Shown piece after piece: positions 35,286-43,139 of a stretch of 64,000 nt of DNA. Below the pieces are notes generated by a model that was not told where the DNA came from, searched no databases, and worked only from the letters and a program-made list of their open reading frames with translations. Each line of letters begins with the position of its first letter. The stretch's first letter is position 1. A program made the translations under genes and the position numbers. The stretch comes from a virus. Location: the IMG/VR virus record IMGVR_UViG_3300009147_000001, positions 46,164 to 110,163 of that record; one strand, 5' to 3'.

Positions 35286-35576
35286 GTGAATAACTGGGCA
35301 TCCGGGATCTACTACCCAGATACGAAAAGCACGAACGAATTCGTGTCCAACACGACATTTGGGCATGCACTACGCACCATGCTCAAAGAGGCCCAAGAGC
35401 GGACAAACGACGCTTACGACAACAACGACCACGAAACTGGCAAAATGTACGAAGTGCTCGTTGCAGACATTCGCGACATCGCCGACGACGAGGGCATCAT
35501 GGACGATCCGGACATGTGGGAGGAACAGACCTTTTACCTCGATGACGACACCGAGTGGTACATCGGACAATACTGA
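35286..35576 (+). CDS. Small acidic protein, unknown
   Basis: A 96-residue protein from GTG after ACGGACAAAGGAGC. It is strongly acidic (net charge well below zero) and helical in the middle (TFGHALRTMLKEAQERTNDA). A family C hairpin follows it directly. Acidic small phage proteins can mimic DNA, but this is only a possibility. Confidence 0.62.
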   Translation: MNNWASGIYYPDTKSTNEFVSNTTFGHALRTMLKEAQERTNDAYDNNDHETGKMYEVLVADIRDIADDEGIMDDPDMWEEQTFYLDDDTEWYIGQY

Positions 35577-35578
35577 CA

Positions 35579-35636
35579 TCTAGGTCGTTCTCATCATAGG
35601 TGACTTTCTGGTCACCTATGGCGAAATCCACCTAGA
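35579..35636 (+). repeat. Family C intergenic stem-loop
   Basis: Outer stem TCTAGGT/ACCTAGA, internal loop CGTTCT/AAATCC, inner stem ATCATAGGTGAC/GTCACCTATGG. It is the clearest member of a recurrent intergenic structure in this phage. Confidence 0.65.
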
Positions 35637-35653
35637 CAGGAGGAAAACGGACA

Positions 35654-35887
35654 ATGGACCCAACCCAGACATTGCGGGACATGCTCAACCTTATCCAGCA
35701 AATCGGACAACTCGCCACATTGGAGGGTCATCTACGCAATCTGGACGAATTGAGCGAAAAGACCGCAGACCTGCGCGAATGGCTCCTCAATGGAGGATAC
35801 GCCCCAGATCTACTATTCTTCCACACAGCGGACGAACTCCCGCAGTTCGCCCAAATCGACACGAGACTGGAGAATGAAGACGTCTAG
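35654..35887 (+). CDS. Small helical protein, unknown
   Basis: A 77-residue amphipathic helical protein (TLRDMLNLIQQIGQLATLEG, LRNLDELSEKTADLREWLLN) preceded by AGGAGGAAAACGGACA and followed by a family C structure. Not recognised. Confidence 0.62.
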   Translation: MDPTQTLRDMLNLIQQIGQLATLEGHLRNLDELSEKTADLREWLLNGGYAPDLLFFHTADELPQFAQIDTRLENEDV

Positions 35888-35942
35888 GTCGTTCTAGTCC
35901 AAGATGGGCATTGCGCCCATCTCGGGCTAAATCCACCTAGAC
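35882..35942 (+). repeat. Family C intergenic stem-loop
   Basis: Outer stem GTCTAGGT/ACCTAGAC, internal loop CGTTCT/AAATCC, inner stem AGTCC-AAGATGGGC/GCCCATCT-CGGGCT. It overlaps the last codons of the preceding gene. Confidence 0.65.
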
Positions 35943-35971
35943 GTGGAGAAACCAACACAAAAGGACATGAA

Positions 35972-36172
35972 ATGGACATCCAGGACATCATCGACAATCC
36001 CGTCTTCATGGACAAAGCGGCGCAAAACCTCATGATTCTGCGCATCCTGCGCAAGCTGGGCGTAGACCTCAATGAGGTCTTGCCGGACCTTCCGGACGGA
36101 GTGAGCATCGACGACATTCACGCCCTTCTGGACGATCTGGACGAATTCCTCCTGACGGGCGTATCCGTCTGA
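35972..36172 (+). CDS. Small acidic helical protein, unknown
   Basis: A 66-residue protein (MDIQDIIDNPVFMDKAAQNL, VSIDDIHALLDDLDEFLLTG). The leader is AAAAGGACATGAA. Not recognised. Confidence 0.6.
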   Translation: MDIQDIIDNPVFMDKAAQNLMILRILRKLGVDLNEVLPDLPDGVSIDDIHALLDDLDEFLLTGVSV

Positions 36173-36192
36173 AATCGGACAGGATCGGACGA

Positions 36193-36306
36193 ATGAAGGT
36201 AAATCGGACAAAAGGCGGATGGCTGGTCATAGGCACCAGAAAGGAACTACACGACCTTACCATACCGTACATCATCAAACCGGACACATGCATCAAAAAC
36301 CGGTAA
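36193..36306 (+). CDS. Very small protein, unknown
   Basis: A 37-residue frame (MKVNRTKGGWLVIGTRKELH, DLTIPYIIKPDTCIKNR) fitting between two neighbours with a compact beta pattern. Alternative frames over the same bases give low-complexity His/Gln-rich peptides and are rejected. Confidence 0.5.
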   Translation: MKVNRTKGGWLVIGTRKELHDLTIPYIIKPDTCIKNR

Positions 36307-36315
36307 ATCGGACAT

Positions 36316-36363
36316 CTCGGGTCATTCTGGGGCAAAAGCCCCAGAGTGGTCAAATATGCCCGA
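36316..36363 (+). repeat. Family C-like intergenic stem-loop
   Basis: Outer TCGGGT/GCCCGA, a CATTCT internal strand, and inner stem CTGGGGC-AAAA-GCCCCAG. Confidence 0.5.
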
Positions 36364-36523
36364 AACGGACATATCAGACAATCAGAACGTATAGGGGCAT
36401 ACCGGGCATATGGGTCAAAATGGACATAGCGCTCCCTGAATAATCATGGGAGAAATCCTGGCAATTGGGCCTAATTGCGTCCAATTGGCCAAACCACGTC
36501 CAAACGGACAAAAGAGGGTAAAA

Positions 36524-36730
36524 ATGAGCAATGAGGGTACAATTGACGACCAGGGTAAATCCCACATCTGGGTCGTTCAGGGCTATTACCAACCATACGG
36601 GTGGGAAGACCTCACCGCGGAGGAAACCTACCCAGAAGCCCTGAAACGGAAGAAAGAGTTCATAGACAATGAAGGTGGTAAGTACCGCATCAAAGTCTAC
36701 ATAGACCCAGAAACCAACACCGATTGCTGA
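36524..36730 (+). CDS. Small protein, unknown
   Basis: A 68-residue protein (HIWVVQGYYQPYGWEDLTAEET, YPEALKRKKEFIDNEGGKYR). The V-x-G-x-Y-x-x-x-Y-G-W-E-D start and A-x-x-x-x-x-E-Y/F repeat style are typical of small phage proteins of unknown function. Leader ACGGACAAAAGAGG. Confidence 0.6.
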   Translation: MSNEGTIDDQGKSHIWVVQGYYQPYGWEDLTAEETYPEALKRKKEFIDNEGGKYRIKVYIDPETNTDC

Positions 36731-36738
36731 ACCGGACA

Positions 36739-36779
36739 GATCGCATCAATCACGGCATAAGCCGTGATCGGTGCCATCG
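36739..36779 (+). repeat. Family C-like intergenic stem-loop
   Basis: CGCATCA, then stem ATCACGGC-ATAA-GCCGTGAT, then GGTGCCATCG. It is nearly the same frame as the structure at 37055. Confidence 0.5.
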
Positions 36780-36797
36780 AGCCCGAATCGAACAGAA

Positions 36798-37046
36798 ATG
36801 GACATCATGTCACTAAAGGTAGGAACCATCATCACTCGGTACCATCCACTCCTAAGAGAACTAACGTGTGAAGATGGAGTATGTGTGGGCAAGATACTAC
36901 GAACGTTCACATACGCCAACTATCATCACGTAGAAGTCACATGGTGGGAAACCTGCTCATATCACAACTACGACACATCAACAAACACATATCTCTTCCT
37001 CCACGACGAGATATGGGAAATCGGACAAATCCCGGAAATCTCCTGA
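36798..37046 (+). CDS. Small protein, unknown
   Basis: An 82-residue beta-rich protein (LKVGTIITRYHPLLRELTCE, VEVTWWETCSYHNYDTSTNTY) with three cysteines. The start may be 36798 or the ATG at 36807. Not recognised. Confidence 0.58.
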   Translation: MDIMSLKVGTIITRYHPLLRELTCEDGVCVGKILRTFTYANYHHVEVTWWETCSYHNYDTSTNTYLFLHDEIWEIGQIPEIS

Positions 37047-37054
37047 ACCGGACA

Positions 37055-37099
37055 GATCGCATCATTCTTGGCACTGTGCCAAGAATGGTGCAATGTGCC
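37055..37099 (+). repeat. Family C-like intergenic stem-loop
   Basis: CGCATCA, then stem TTCTTGGCAC/GTGCCAAGAA, then TGGTGCAATG, matching the 36739 copy outside the stem. Confidence 0.5.
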
Positions 37100-37120
37100 T
37101 GACACAGAGGAGAAACGGAC

Positions 37121-37798
37121 ATGACGAACAAGGTAGACACACTACGCCACTCCGACTTTACGGTCGAATGGATCGACCCGAATGATATCTCCACCATTCG
37201 GGACAGAGGCTACGTAAATCCCTATCAACTGGACAAAATCCCACATAAGGGGGCAATCCCGTTCGTTGATCTCGGATCGGTTGCAGCCGGCGAAGACACC
37301 GCAAACCAGACATCCACCGTCAACCGGTCCAATTACCGAAGACTACGCGAAGACTACCCAACCGTGTTCATCAACGTCAGCTATTACAACGTGGACACAT
37401 TGGGTGCGATCGTGCCAGATCTCCCCGATGAGGTCATCAACCTCCTTATCGGATTAAAAGAGGACTATCCGCTCTACGACGAGGAAGACCTCTGCAATCT
37501 GGAGGATGAGGAAATAACGGACTCCTGGGACCAATGGGTTCGATCCGACGTTTCCTCCATCATCATCGAAAAGCTCTCTTACGCCGAGGATGAGGACACC
37601 CTCGACACATGGTACAAAATGGACAAAGAGCACGAAGCAGAGCTTTTCTGGCGATGTGTGGAGGATCTGGACAGATACCCCGAACACAGCGGTATTGAGG
37701 TCATCTGGAACGATCTGGACAAAATCGCCGAAAGGATGATCCGCTACCTTTCCGGGGAAATTACGCCAGTTCCGGACGATCAAGCACCTTTGTTCTGA
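37121..37798 (+). CDS. Acidic protein, unknown
   Basis: A 225-residue protein, the second largest in this block. The N-terminus (WIDPNDISTIRDRGYVNPYQLDK, VFINVSYYNVDTLGAIVPDL) looks alpha/beta; the rest is strongly acidic and helical. The leader GAGGAGAAACGGAC precedes the ATG. A family C hairpin follows. No family recognised. Confidence 0.65.
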   Translation: MTNKVDTLRHSDFTVEWIDPNDISTIRDRGYVNPYQLDKIPHKGAIPFVDLGSVAAGEDTANQTSTVNRSNYRRLREDYPTVFINVSYYNVDTLGAIVPDLPDEVINLLIGLKEDYPLYDEEDLCNLEDEEITDSWDQWVRSDVSSIIIEKLSYAEDEDTLDTWYKMDKEHEAELFWRCVEDLDRYPEHSGIEVIWNDLDKIAERMIRYLSGEITPVPDDQAPLF

Positions 37799-37842
37799 TT
37801 TGGTGCGAAGCGTATCATAAGATACGCTTCGAGCCATGTCAG
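37795..37842 (+). repeat. Family C-like intergenic stem-loop
   Basis: Outer CTGA/TCAG and TGGT/AGCCA, inner stem GCGAAGCGTATC-ATAA-GATACGCTTCG, overlapping the stop of the 225-residue gene. Confidence 0.55.
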
Positions 37843-37867
37843 CGCAAGGAGGGAACAACGGACAATC

Positions 37868-38041
37868 ATGACACTTAAGACAATAAGAACAACAGTAGAC
37901 AAAATAGCTGGAATGTACACGTATCAGCTCAGAATCGTCGAAAACGGACTAGAAACGGACAAAGTAGTCATTATCCGGGCTACTAACCCACTATACCTCG
38001 AAAAGGATACGTGGGTGGAAATAGACTTTCCCGACGATTAG
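37868..38041 (+). CDS. Small protein, unknown
   Basis: A 57-residue frame (MTLKTIRTTVDKIAGMYTYQ ... DTWVEIDFPDD) preceded by GGAGGGAACAACGGACA. It is beta-rich and acidic at the end. Not recognised. Confidence 0.55.
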   Translation: MTLKTIRTTVDKIAGMYTYQLRIVENGLETDKVVIIRATNPLYLEKDTWVEIDFPDD

Positions 38042-38093
38042 AACATTATGGTCATAGTTCGCAGACCATGCGAACTATGGCCATCCTATTCTC
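38042..38093 (+). repeat. Family C-like intergenic stem-loop
   Basis: Outer GAACAT...CCTATTCTC strands around inner stem TGGTCATAGTTCGCA/GCGAACTATGGCCA directly after a stop codon. Confidence 0.5.
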
Positions 38094-38229
38094 ATCTGCC
38101 AGACCAAGAAAAACAAAGATCATTATGTTGTCAAGATCTTGACACACTGGTAGGCTGACAGCACACGGGGACATCGGGATCACGATACTACGGGCCAAAA
38201 CCCCGAAAGTCATGATGCCCATTGAATCG

Positions 38230-38475
38230 GACCTATAGTGCATAGACTGCGCTATCCGCTTGAAAAAACCATAGTGACTTTTCTGCCACGGGCAGGCTGA
38301 CGCACCCGCGTCACCCTAGCCCGTTGGGCTCCCAGTGACCAGCGTATACGCCCTGTATGGGCCGCTAGCACACGATCCCGCCACGGTGGTACCCCGAGGT
38401 ATCAACCGTCACGGATCATGGCGCAGCGTGGCGCTCAGCGCGTTTTCCCTGGTCACTGACCTATGGTCGGGTAGG
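38230..38475 (+). ncRNA. Candidate structured RNA or leader
   Basis: A GC-rich gene-free stretch. CCAGTGACCAG near 38333 pairs with CTGGTCACTG near 38450 to close a domain of about 130 nt with internal hairpins (GCGTATACGC, GCGCAGCGTGGCGCTCAGCGC region). A second hairpin lies at 38290-38330. It precedes the FAD monooxygenase by about 200 nt and could be a leader, riboswitch or separate small RNA. It does not match a class I can name. Confidence 0.45.
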
Positions 38476-38675
38476 AACAAAAGCGCAAAAACGCGATGAC
38501 AGGATAAATCGGACACTTCGTTCATTATCCTCATATCATCCTGAGTAGCGTAATAACGTCCTATCCGTGCCATAGGCCACGAAAGGAGCCGACTGCTCGT
38601 GAGGTTCTGCTCAGAAACGTGCTAGCAGTCACGTTTCTGGTCAAAGTCTCATGAAACGGACACAAGGAGACAAAA

Positions 38676-39767
38676 ATGGACAAAGACCAACCTATCATCA
38701 TCGTTGGGGGATCTCTGACCGGACCGGTTATGTCACTCTTATTGATGAATGCCGGATTTAGCAACGTTCACCTCTATGAGGCAATTCCACCCAATATTTC
38801 CCCATCAGGTGGAGTAATCGGACTTGACCACTACGCCCTGGACGTACTGGAAAGTGTCGGAATCATCCAGAACGAGATCATTCCGTTCACGTCTGAGCGC
38901 GTCATTGCTATCAAACTACGCTCGGGCACCGAAAACCAGACATTCTACCCAGGACGCAACACCACGTGGTCAATTCTGCACACTGCACTCATGCGCCGAA
39001 TGCCGGACAATCACTACCACCCGGGCAAGAAGGTTACGAGTGTGAATACTGGATACATCGGATTTTCGGATGGTAGCACGACAGAAAGTGCATTCACCAT
39101 CTTTGCCGATGGACGCCGCTCTACTGGACGAAAGCTGCTCGACCCAACCCGAAAGCTCCATTACGCCGGATATGTAGCGCACCGAGGCATTCTCGACCGG
39201 TGTCCTCCTGACATTCGCGACTTCCTGCGCTTTGAAGGGCAAGACACCGCATTTAACGTCTTTCCCATCATTCAGGATAACGGGGCAATCGGCATGGACT
39301 GGACATTCTACCTCAACACGTCAGAACCGGATTTTCGCCAGCATTTCGGTGCATCACCGGTCGTAAAGACCTTCATGCACCAAATCCCTTCTGATGTAAC
39401 TACCGTGGTCGATTGTGCCGCTACTCGCACACTCACGGAGCAAACCGCACATCTTGTGCACTCAACTGCAACGCGGATGGCGGTGCCCATCGTGGACATC
39501 GACCAGCCAACTACCATGATCTTCAACAACGGGTCAAGCGTGCTCATTGGTGACGCACTGGCCCCGGTTCGCCCACATACCGCTAGGGGCGCCAATAATG
39601 GGATAATAGCCGCCCAGTCGCTCATGGTAGCTTTGCGCCATCATGTCAACCATGGAGCAAATCTCCTTTCCGCCCTAAAAGGTTGGGAGTCACGGCTTTT
39701 GCCTACTATCCACCAAGATGTAGCCAATGGGCCTATTATGGGCGCTAAGCTCGGATTGGGAGGCTAG
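38676..39767 (+). CDS. FAD-dependent monooxygenase (PHBH fold)
   Basis: A 363-residue protein. The N-terminal Rossmann motif is IIIVGGSLTGPVMSLLLMNAG (variant G-x-S-x-x-G), followed by an acidic FAD-ribose residue in VHLYEA. A DG motif is present as IFADGRRSTGR and the flavin-binding GD motif as VLIGDALAPVRPHTARGANN. This is the class A flavoprotein monooxygenase layout, which adds oxygen to aromatic or heterocyclic substrates using NAD(P)H. The leader is ACGGACACAAGGAG. A metabolic gene in a phage early block suggests host metabolism or antibiotic modification; the substrate is unknown. Confidence 0.85.
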   Translation: MDKDQPIIIVGGSLTGPVMSLLLMNAGFSNVHLYEAIPPNISPSGGVIGLDHYALDVLESVGIIQNEIIPFTSERVIAIKLRSGTENQTFYPGRNTTWSILHTALMRRMPDNHYHPGKKVTSVNTGYIGFSDGSTTESAFTIFADGRRSTGRKLLDPTRKLHYAGYVAHRGILDRCPPDIRDFLRFEGQDTAFNVFPIIQDNGAIGMDWTFYLNTSEPDFRQHFGASPVVKTFMHQIPSDVTTVVDCAATRTLTEQTAHLVHSTATRMAVPIVDIDQPTTMIFNNGSSVLIGDALAPVRPHTARGANNGIIAAQSLMVALRHHVNHGANLLSALKGWESRLLPTIHQDVANGPIMGAKLGLGG

Positions 39768-39935
39768 ATGACCAAAGCCAAAGACCTGGAACCAGGAGAT
39801 CAGATAAAGCTAGAAATAGACGGTGTGGTTAACACAGAACGCCCAGACGGGTCAACCTGGACATATCTCTATTTCACCACCACCACTGACACACTGTACA
39901 TACCGAGCGATAGCGACATATCTACCGAGTCATGA
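39768..39935 (+). CDS. Small protein coupled to monooxygenase
   Basis: A 55-residue frame starting on the base after the monooxygenase stop (TAGATG). MTKAKDLEPGDQIKLEIDGV ... YLYFTTTTDTLYIPSDSDI predicts a compact beta barrel, as in small SH3-like proteins. Translational coupling suggests a linked function, not established. Confidence 0.58.
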   Translation: MTKAKDLEPGDQIKLEIDGVVNTERPDGSTWTYLYFTTTTDTLYIPSDSDISTES

Positions 39936-39986
39936 CGCTCTAGTGCAAAGCGTACTATACGGTACGCTTTGTGCTATACCGCCATG
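39931..39986 (+). repeat. Family C intergenic stem-loop
   Basis: Outer CATGACG/CGCCATG, TCT-AGTGC...GTGCT-ATAC internal part, inner stem AAAGCGTAC-TATAC-GGTACGCTTT. Confidence 0.6.
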
Positions 39987-40007
39987 AAACGGACAAAGGA
40001 TCACAAA

Positions 40008-40346
40008 ATGTCACACTTCCACGTAGGCCATAACATGCCGGGCTATCTGCCCGAAAGCGACATCATGTGTTTCGATAATGCAGAAGACGCAATTCGAGCC
40101 CTAGGGGATGAACTGGACAAAGCTATCGACACCCTCTTCGAATTCAACAATTCTGCTCTCAAGGACACACTCTACGCAATAGTAGAAATCTACCAGGATG
40201 GAACATCCCCGGAGTTCTGCGACGTTACATACGAACTGCATGAAGGTCGCAGCGTCCGACACAGAGTCGACGGGTATGAATACTGGATCGAACCGGTCAA
40301 TCACGCCTATGACGTCTGTGAATGTCGAGAACCGTACCTAGAGTGA
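40008..40346 (+). CDS. Small acidic protein, unknown
   Basis: A 112-residue protein (MSHFHVGHNMPGYLPESDIMCFDNAEDAIRAL). The first 40 residues resemble a small phage family that starts with x-H-x-G-x-x-x-P-G-Y-L-P-E; the rest is alpha/beta. The ATG follows ACGGACAAAGGATC. A family C hairpin follows. Confidence 0.62.
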   Translation: MSHFHVGHNMPGYLPESDIMCFDNAEDAIRALGDELDKAIDTLFEFNNSALKDTLYAIVEIYQDGTSPEFCDVTYELHEGRSVRHRVDGYEYWIEPVNHAYDVCECREPYLE

Positions 40347-40392
40347 GGTTCTAGTCATATCCGACTAACCTAGTCGGATGTGGCTAAATCCC
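40347..40392 (+). repeat. Family C intergenic stem-loop
   Basis: GGTTCT-AGTCATATCCGAC...GTCGGATGTGGCT-AAATCC, with the same GTTCT and AAATCC internal-loop strands as the 35579 and 35882 copies. Confidence 0.6.
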
Positions 40393-40409
40393 TATGAAAG
40401 GATGAAAAA

Positions 40410-40508
40410 ATGGCACTATGGAATGCAACCGTGGCAGTTGCCATTATCAAGGCACGCCGCCGAGGAGACAACGAATTCGCCCAATTCCTCAAAACCCTTC
40501 TCTTCTAG
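40410..40508 (+). CDS. Very small basic protein
   Basis: A 32-residue frame (MALWNATVAVAIIKARRRGD, then NEFAQFLKTLLF), a single amphipathic helix with a GAAAGGATG leader. Coding status inferred from leader and fit. Confidence 0.45.
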   Translation: MALWNATVAVAIIKARRRGDNEFAQFLKTLLF

Positions 40509-40523
40509 ACCTACGGAACAGAA

Positions 40524-40706
40524 ATGGACGAACCATACGACAACGGTGATCCGGTTACATTCTGCACGGAATGCAATCATGCCGACATCAAACACACATC
40601 GTTTGAACCAGACGAATGGGACGAATGGGCCAATGTACTTAAATGCCAGGAATGCGGACAATTGTGCTGGAATGCCCAATTCGTCACCCTGGAGTACCTG
40701 ATCTGA
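40524..40706 (+). CDS. Small zinc-ribbon protein
   Basis: A 60-residue acidic protein with TFCTECNHADIKH and LKCQECGQLCWNAQF, giving two C-x2-C knuckles and an extra Cys. It likely binds one zinc. Partner unknown. Confidence 0.65.
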   Translation: MDEPYDNGDPVTFCTECNHADIKHTSFEPDEWDEWANVLKCQECGQLCWNAQFVTLEYLI

Positions 40707-40746
40707 TCGAGGAGGAACGAGACAATTCAACAGAATAGGATAATCC

Positions 40747-41028
40747 GTGCGTAAATTACTCAAATCAGACCTAACCGTCACAAATCCACCACAACCTCGC
40801 CAACCATCACCATACCGAGAAGCATGGACAATTGACTTCCATGACCGCACATCGGTCATTGTCTTCACATATGACACCATGGTAGCAATTGTCAGAAAGA
40901 CGATAGATCACGTCCCATTGCACCATGGTAATACCAAAAAGGTGCATTATCAACTCATAAAGTGGATGGATGACGATAAAGGGTACGAAATTCTTAGCTC
41001 GGTAGAAATGGACATAAAACTCATCTAG
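40747..41028 (+). CDS. Small protein, unknown
   Basis: A 93-residue protein from GTG (preceding base pattern GGATAATCC is a weak leader). Beta-rich core (AWTIDFHDRTSVIVFTYDTM, HYQLIKWMDDDKGYEILSSV). Not recognised. Confidence 0.55.
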   Translation: MRKLLKSDLTVTNPPQPRQPSPYREAWTIDFHDRTSVIVFTYDTMVAIVRKTIDHVPLHHGNTKKVHYQLIKWMDDDKGYEILSSVEMDIKLI

Positions 41029-41149
41029 ACAGTTATGGTGTGGATCGGACAAAACATAACATATAACAATCATACCCCGATTCACGCCATATCTACCTAG
41101 ACCGGGTAGATAACCAGAAAACCAACACACAGAAGGATACATCACCACA

Positions 41150-41536
41150 ATGGATCTCAGTGCCTATATGTACGACAGTGACGGATTCAACGCCAATGGT
41201 CGCGACAAGTACGGCTATAACCGCAACGGTTATGACCGGGAGGGTCTCAACCGTGACGGTCTGACCAGCGATGGTTTCAGCGCCCAAGGATGGAACGCCG
41301 AAGGACGCGACAAGCGCGGCTTTGACGCCAATGGTCGCGATGTGAACGGTTTCGACCGGTATGGCTGGGACAAGGATGGTTTCAACCGTGATGGCCTCAA
41401 CGCTGACGGCTATGACCGCGATGGCTTCAGTAAGGGTGGATTCAACCGGTATGGCTACAACCGCGACGGCAAGACGCGCCAGCAGGTCTACATCTACAAC
41501 GAAAAGGGTGAAATCCGCCCGGACCTGACCGCCTGA
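41150..41536 (+). CDS. Perfect pentapeptide-repeat protein (G-x-N/D-x-x)
   Basis: A 128-residue protein. After DLSAYMYDSD, residues 11 to about 107 are roughly 19 uninterrupted five-residue repeats: Gly, then Phe/Tyr/Leu/Trp/Arg, Asn/Asp/Ser/Thr, any, Asp/Asn/Glu/Tyr (for example GFNRD, GYDRD, GLNAD). A C-terminal cap of about 20 residues follows (RQQVYIYNEKGEIRPDLTA). The period differs from classic A-[ND]-L-x-x pentapeptide proteins but suggests a similar narrow solenoid with stacked aromatics. A family C hairpin follows the stop. Function unknown; DNA-mimic or surface roles are only possibilities. Confidence 0.8.
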   Translation: MDLSAYMYDSDGFNANGRDKYGYNRNGYDREGLNRDGLTSDGFSAQGWNAEGRDKRGFDANGRDVNGFDRYGWDKDGFNRDGLNADGYDRDGFSKGGFNRYGYNRDGKTRQQVYIYNEKGEIRPDLTA

Positions 41537-41586
41537 CCGTTTTCGTCATAGACGGCACAGCCGTGTCGTCTATGGCGAAATCGACC
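41535..41586 (+). repeat. Family C intergenic stem-loop
   Basis: GACCGTTTTCGTCATAGACG...CGTCTATGGCGAAATCGACC: inner stem TCATAGACGGCAC/GTGTCGTCTATGG with GTTTTCG and CGAAATC strands outside. Confidence 0.6.
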
Positions 41587-41601
41587 AGGAAAGGACAAAT
41601 C

Positions 41602-41925
41602 ATGACCACCTACGGCAAAGCACGTGAAGAGACCATCAACGCTCTCATTGAACGAAAGCCGTTCATGAGATCAGGCTTCGGCATGAAAGCCTTCAACCGG
41701 GCAACGGAACTAAGAGGTCGACTTCCCGAAAAATGGGTCAATGAGTACGCAATAGACGAACTCGAAGGAATAGTCTATACCGTCGTTTCCTACATGACTC
41801 CCATTGCTTGGGTAAAAAGGGACGGAACCGTTGTCATTCCTGACATATACTATTCCCCCACCACATCAGCCCATCAGGGACTATGCCGGACATACCTTAC
41901 CTCCGGTAAAGGATATAACACCTGA
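41602..41925 (+). CDS. Small basic protein, unknown
   Basis: A 107-residue protein (TTYGKAREETINALIERKPF, GFGMKAFNRATELRGRLPEKW, YTVVSYMTPIAWVKRDGTVV). The C-terminal half has the T-P-I-A-W-x-x-x-D-G-x-x-x-x-P pattern common to small actinophage proteins of unknown role. Confidence 0.62.
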   Translation: MTTYGKAREETINALIERKPFMRSGFGMKAFNRATELRGRLPEKWVNEYAIDELEGIVYTVVSYMTPIAWVKRDGTVVIPDIYYSPTTSAHQGLCRTYLTSGKGYNT

Positions 41926-41945
41926 ACCGGACAAAAGGATGAACA

Positions 41946-41996
41946 ATGATATACTTCCGACGACGCAAGCCAAACAGTCATAGGTGGGACTTCTAG
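41946..41996 (+). CDS. Putative 16-residue Arg-rich peptide
   Basis: Frame MIYFRRRKPNSHRWDF between two genes with AAAAGGATGAACA before the ATG. Similar MIY-RR peptides occur at 57283. Could be a leader peptide; weak support. Confidence 0.3.
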   Translation: MIYFRRRKPNSHRWDF

Positions 41997-42046
41997 GTTC
42001 GTTTAGTGCAATTGGTCCCATGCGGACCAATTGTGCTATGCAAACC
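41996..42046 (+). repeat. Family C intergenic stem-loop
   Basis: GGTTCGTTT-AGTGCAATTGGTCC/GGACCAATTGTGCT-ATGCAAACC: outer GGTT/AACC and inner 14-bp stem starting AGT and ending GCT as in other copies. Confidence 0.6.
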
Positions 42047-42060
42047 GAGAAAGGACAATA

Positions 42061-42405
42061 ATGGACAAAACACTCGAAAAGGCTAGAGCGCATAATAACA
42101 TGCCATTCGTCATCTATTTGATGAACGCCGTGATGCGCACACCAACGTACCAATCCAATCAAAGCACCTATGCCTTCTGGTTGTGGTACCAAGCGATTAG
42201 ATGGGACTATCGGGACAAAGATCCTGATCCTATCAGCATAAAACGGATTTATCACAAAGACCTGATCGGATGGGACGTCAACGGCAGAGACTGCGAGGTG
42301 TGCCATATGCACCCGCATAGTCACGACTGGATGGACCTGGACATTAACGGCTTTGCCGTCAATTGCTCCAATATCGACAGAACATCACCAGTGAGCACGA
42401 TATGA
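42061..42405 (+). CDS. Small protein, unknown
   Basis: A 114-residue protein (HNNMPFVIYLMNAVMRTPTYQ, AFWLWYQAIRWDYRDKDPDPI) with C-E-V-C-H-M-H-P-H near the end, a possible metal site. It overlaps the next gene by 4 nt. Confidence 0.6.
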   Translation: MDKTLEKARAHNNMPFVIYLMNAVMRTPTYQSNQSTYAFWLWYQAIRWDYRDKDPDPISIKRIYHKDLIGWDVNGRDCEVCHMHPHSHDWMDLDINGFAVNCSNIDRTSPVSTI

Positions 42406-42602
42406 GCAAAGAGACACACATCAACAGCATTCTCGCCACAATGCGTGAAATTCACGCACTCAGCACAACGGACGTTCATGCCTACCTCAAGCGCCAGCGG
42501 GAATTTCTGGAGCTATGGGAAGAACTGGACAAATTCCTACAATCAGGCGGCTTCTGGCCAAACATGACTATCGTGCGAAACGGATGGTTTCTAGAGAAAT
42601 GA
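42402..42602 (+). CDS. Small helical protein, unknown
   Basis: A 66-residue protein (HINSILATMREIHALSTTDV, YLKRQREFLELWEELDKFLQ), amphipathic helices; overlaps both neighbours by 4 nt. Confidence 0.6.
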   Translation: MSKETHINSILATMREIHALSTTDVHAYLKRQREFLELWEELDKFLQSGGFWPNMTIVRNGWFLEK

Positions 42603-42862
42603 GCACATATCACATACGATATAACAATGGGTCTCCGGCAGACAATCTATCCCGAGCGCAGCTCGAAGGAGCCATAGCGTCCTGGTTGACGAAAAATCCG
42701 TCCACATCCGACGATAGTAGCATCCATACCGTCTACATCACGGTCAACGACCGAATGGTACCTATGCGCATGCATACGTACGGTCATGACAATGGGACAT
42801 TCACTGTACTATTGTCACTCGCCGGAGTTACCATCGAAAAGTTCACCATAACCGTACAATAA
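42599..42862 (+). CDS. Small protein, unknown
   Basis: An 87-residue protein (MSTYHIRYNNGSPADNLSRA, VYITVNDRMVPMRMHTYGHD, FTVLLSLAGVTIEKFTITVQ) with a helix then a beta sheet. The ATGA overlap with the preceding gene fixes the start. Confidence 0.6.
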   Translation: MSTYHIRYNNGSPADNLSRAQLEGAIASWLTKNPSTSDDSSIHTVYITVNDRMVPMRMHTYGHDNGTFTVLLSLAGVTIEKFTITVQ

Positions 42863-42869
42863 CTCCATA

Positions 42870-42911
42870 ACGGACATAGCAGGCATAGCAGACATAGCAG
42901 ACATAGCAGAC
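42870..42911 (+). repeat. Tandem 9-mer repeat ACATAGCAG
   Basis: Four consecutive copies of [AG]CATAGCAG and a partial fifth (ACATA) follow the last stop of the block. Their GGACATAG beginning matches the block-wide leader motif, so they may be an expanded remnant of it. Confidence 0.6.
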
Positions 42912-43139
42912 ATATGTGTATACAAGGTGCTATATAGCCCTATGTGGTCTATATAGTGCCTTCCGTACATATAAGGCAATTCGCGCAATTCTGTCCAATT
43001 GGCCAATTCTGGGTCAATTGGCCAAAATGAGGATAAATCTGCGGGGGCCTTCGTCATAGCCTCGCTGCCCCACAGCAGGGGTGGCTCAGGGTAAATATCC
43101 CCGACATCCACTAAACTACACACAAAGGATAAAACGACA

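Noticed and set aside
42860-43080. Tandem ACATAGCAG repeats as origin iterons
   Set aside because: Only four short copies, no AT-rich DnaA-like neighbourhood or replication gene nearby; more likely an expanded leader motif.
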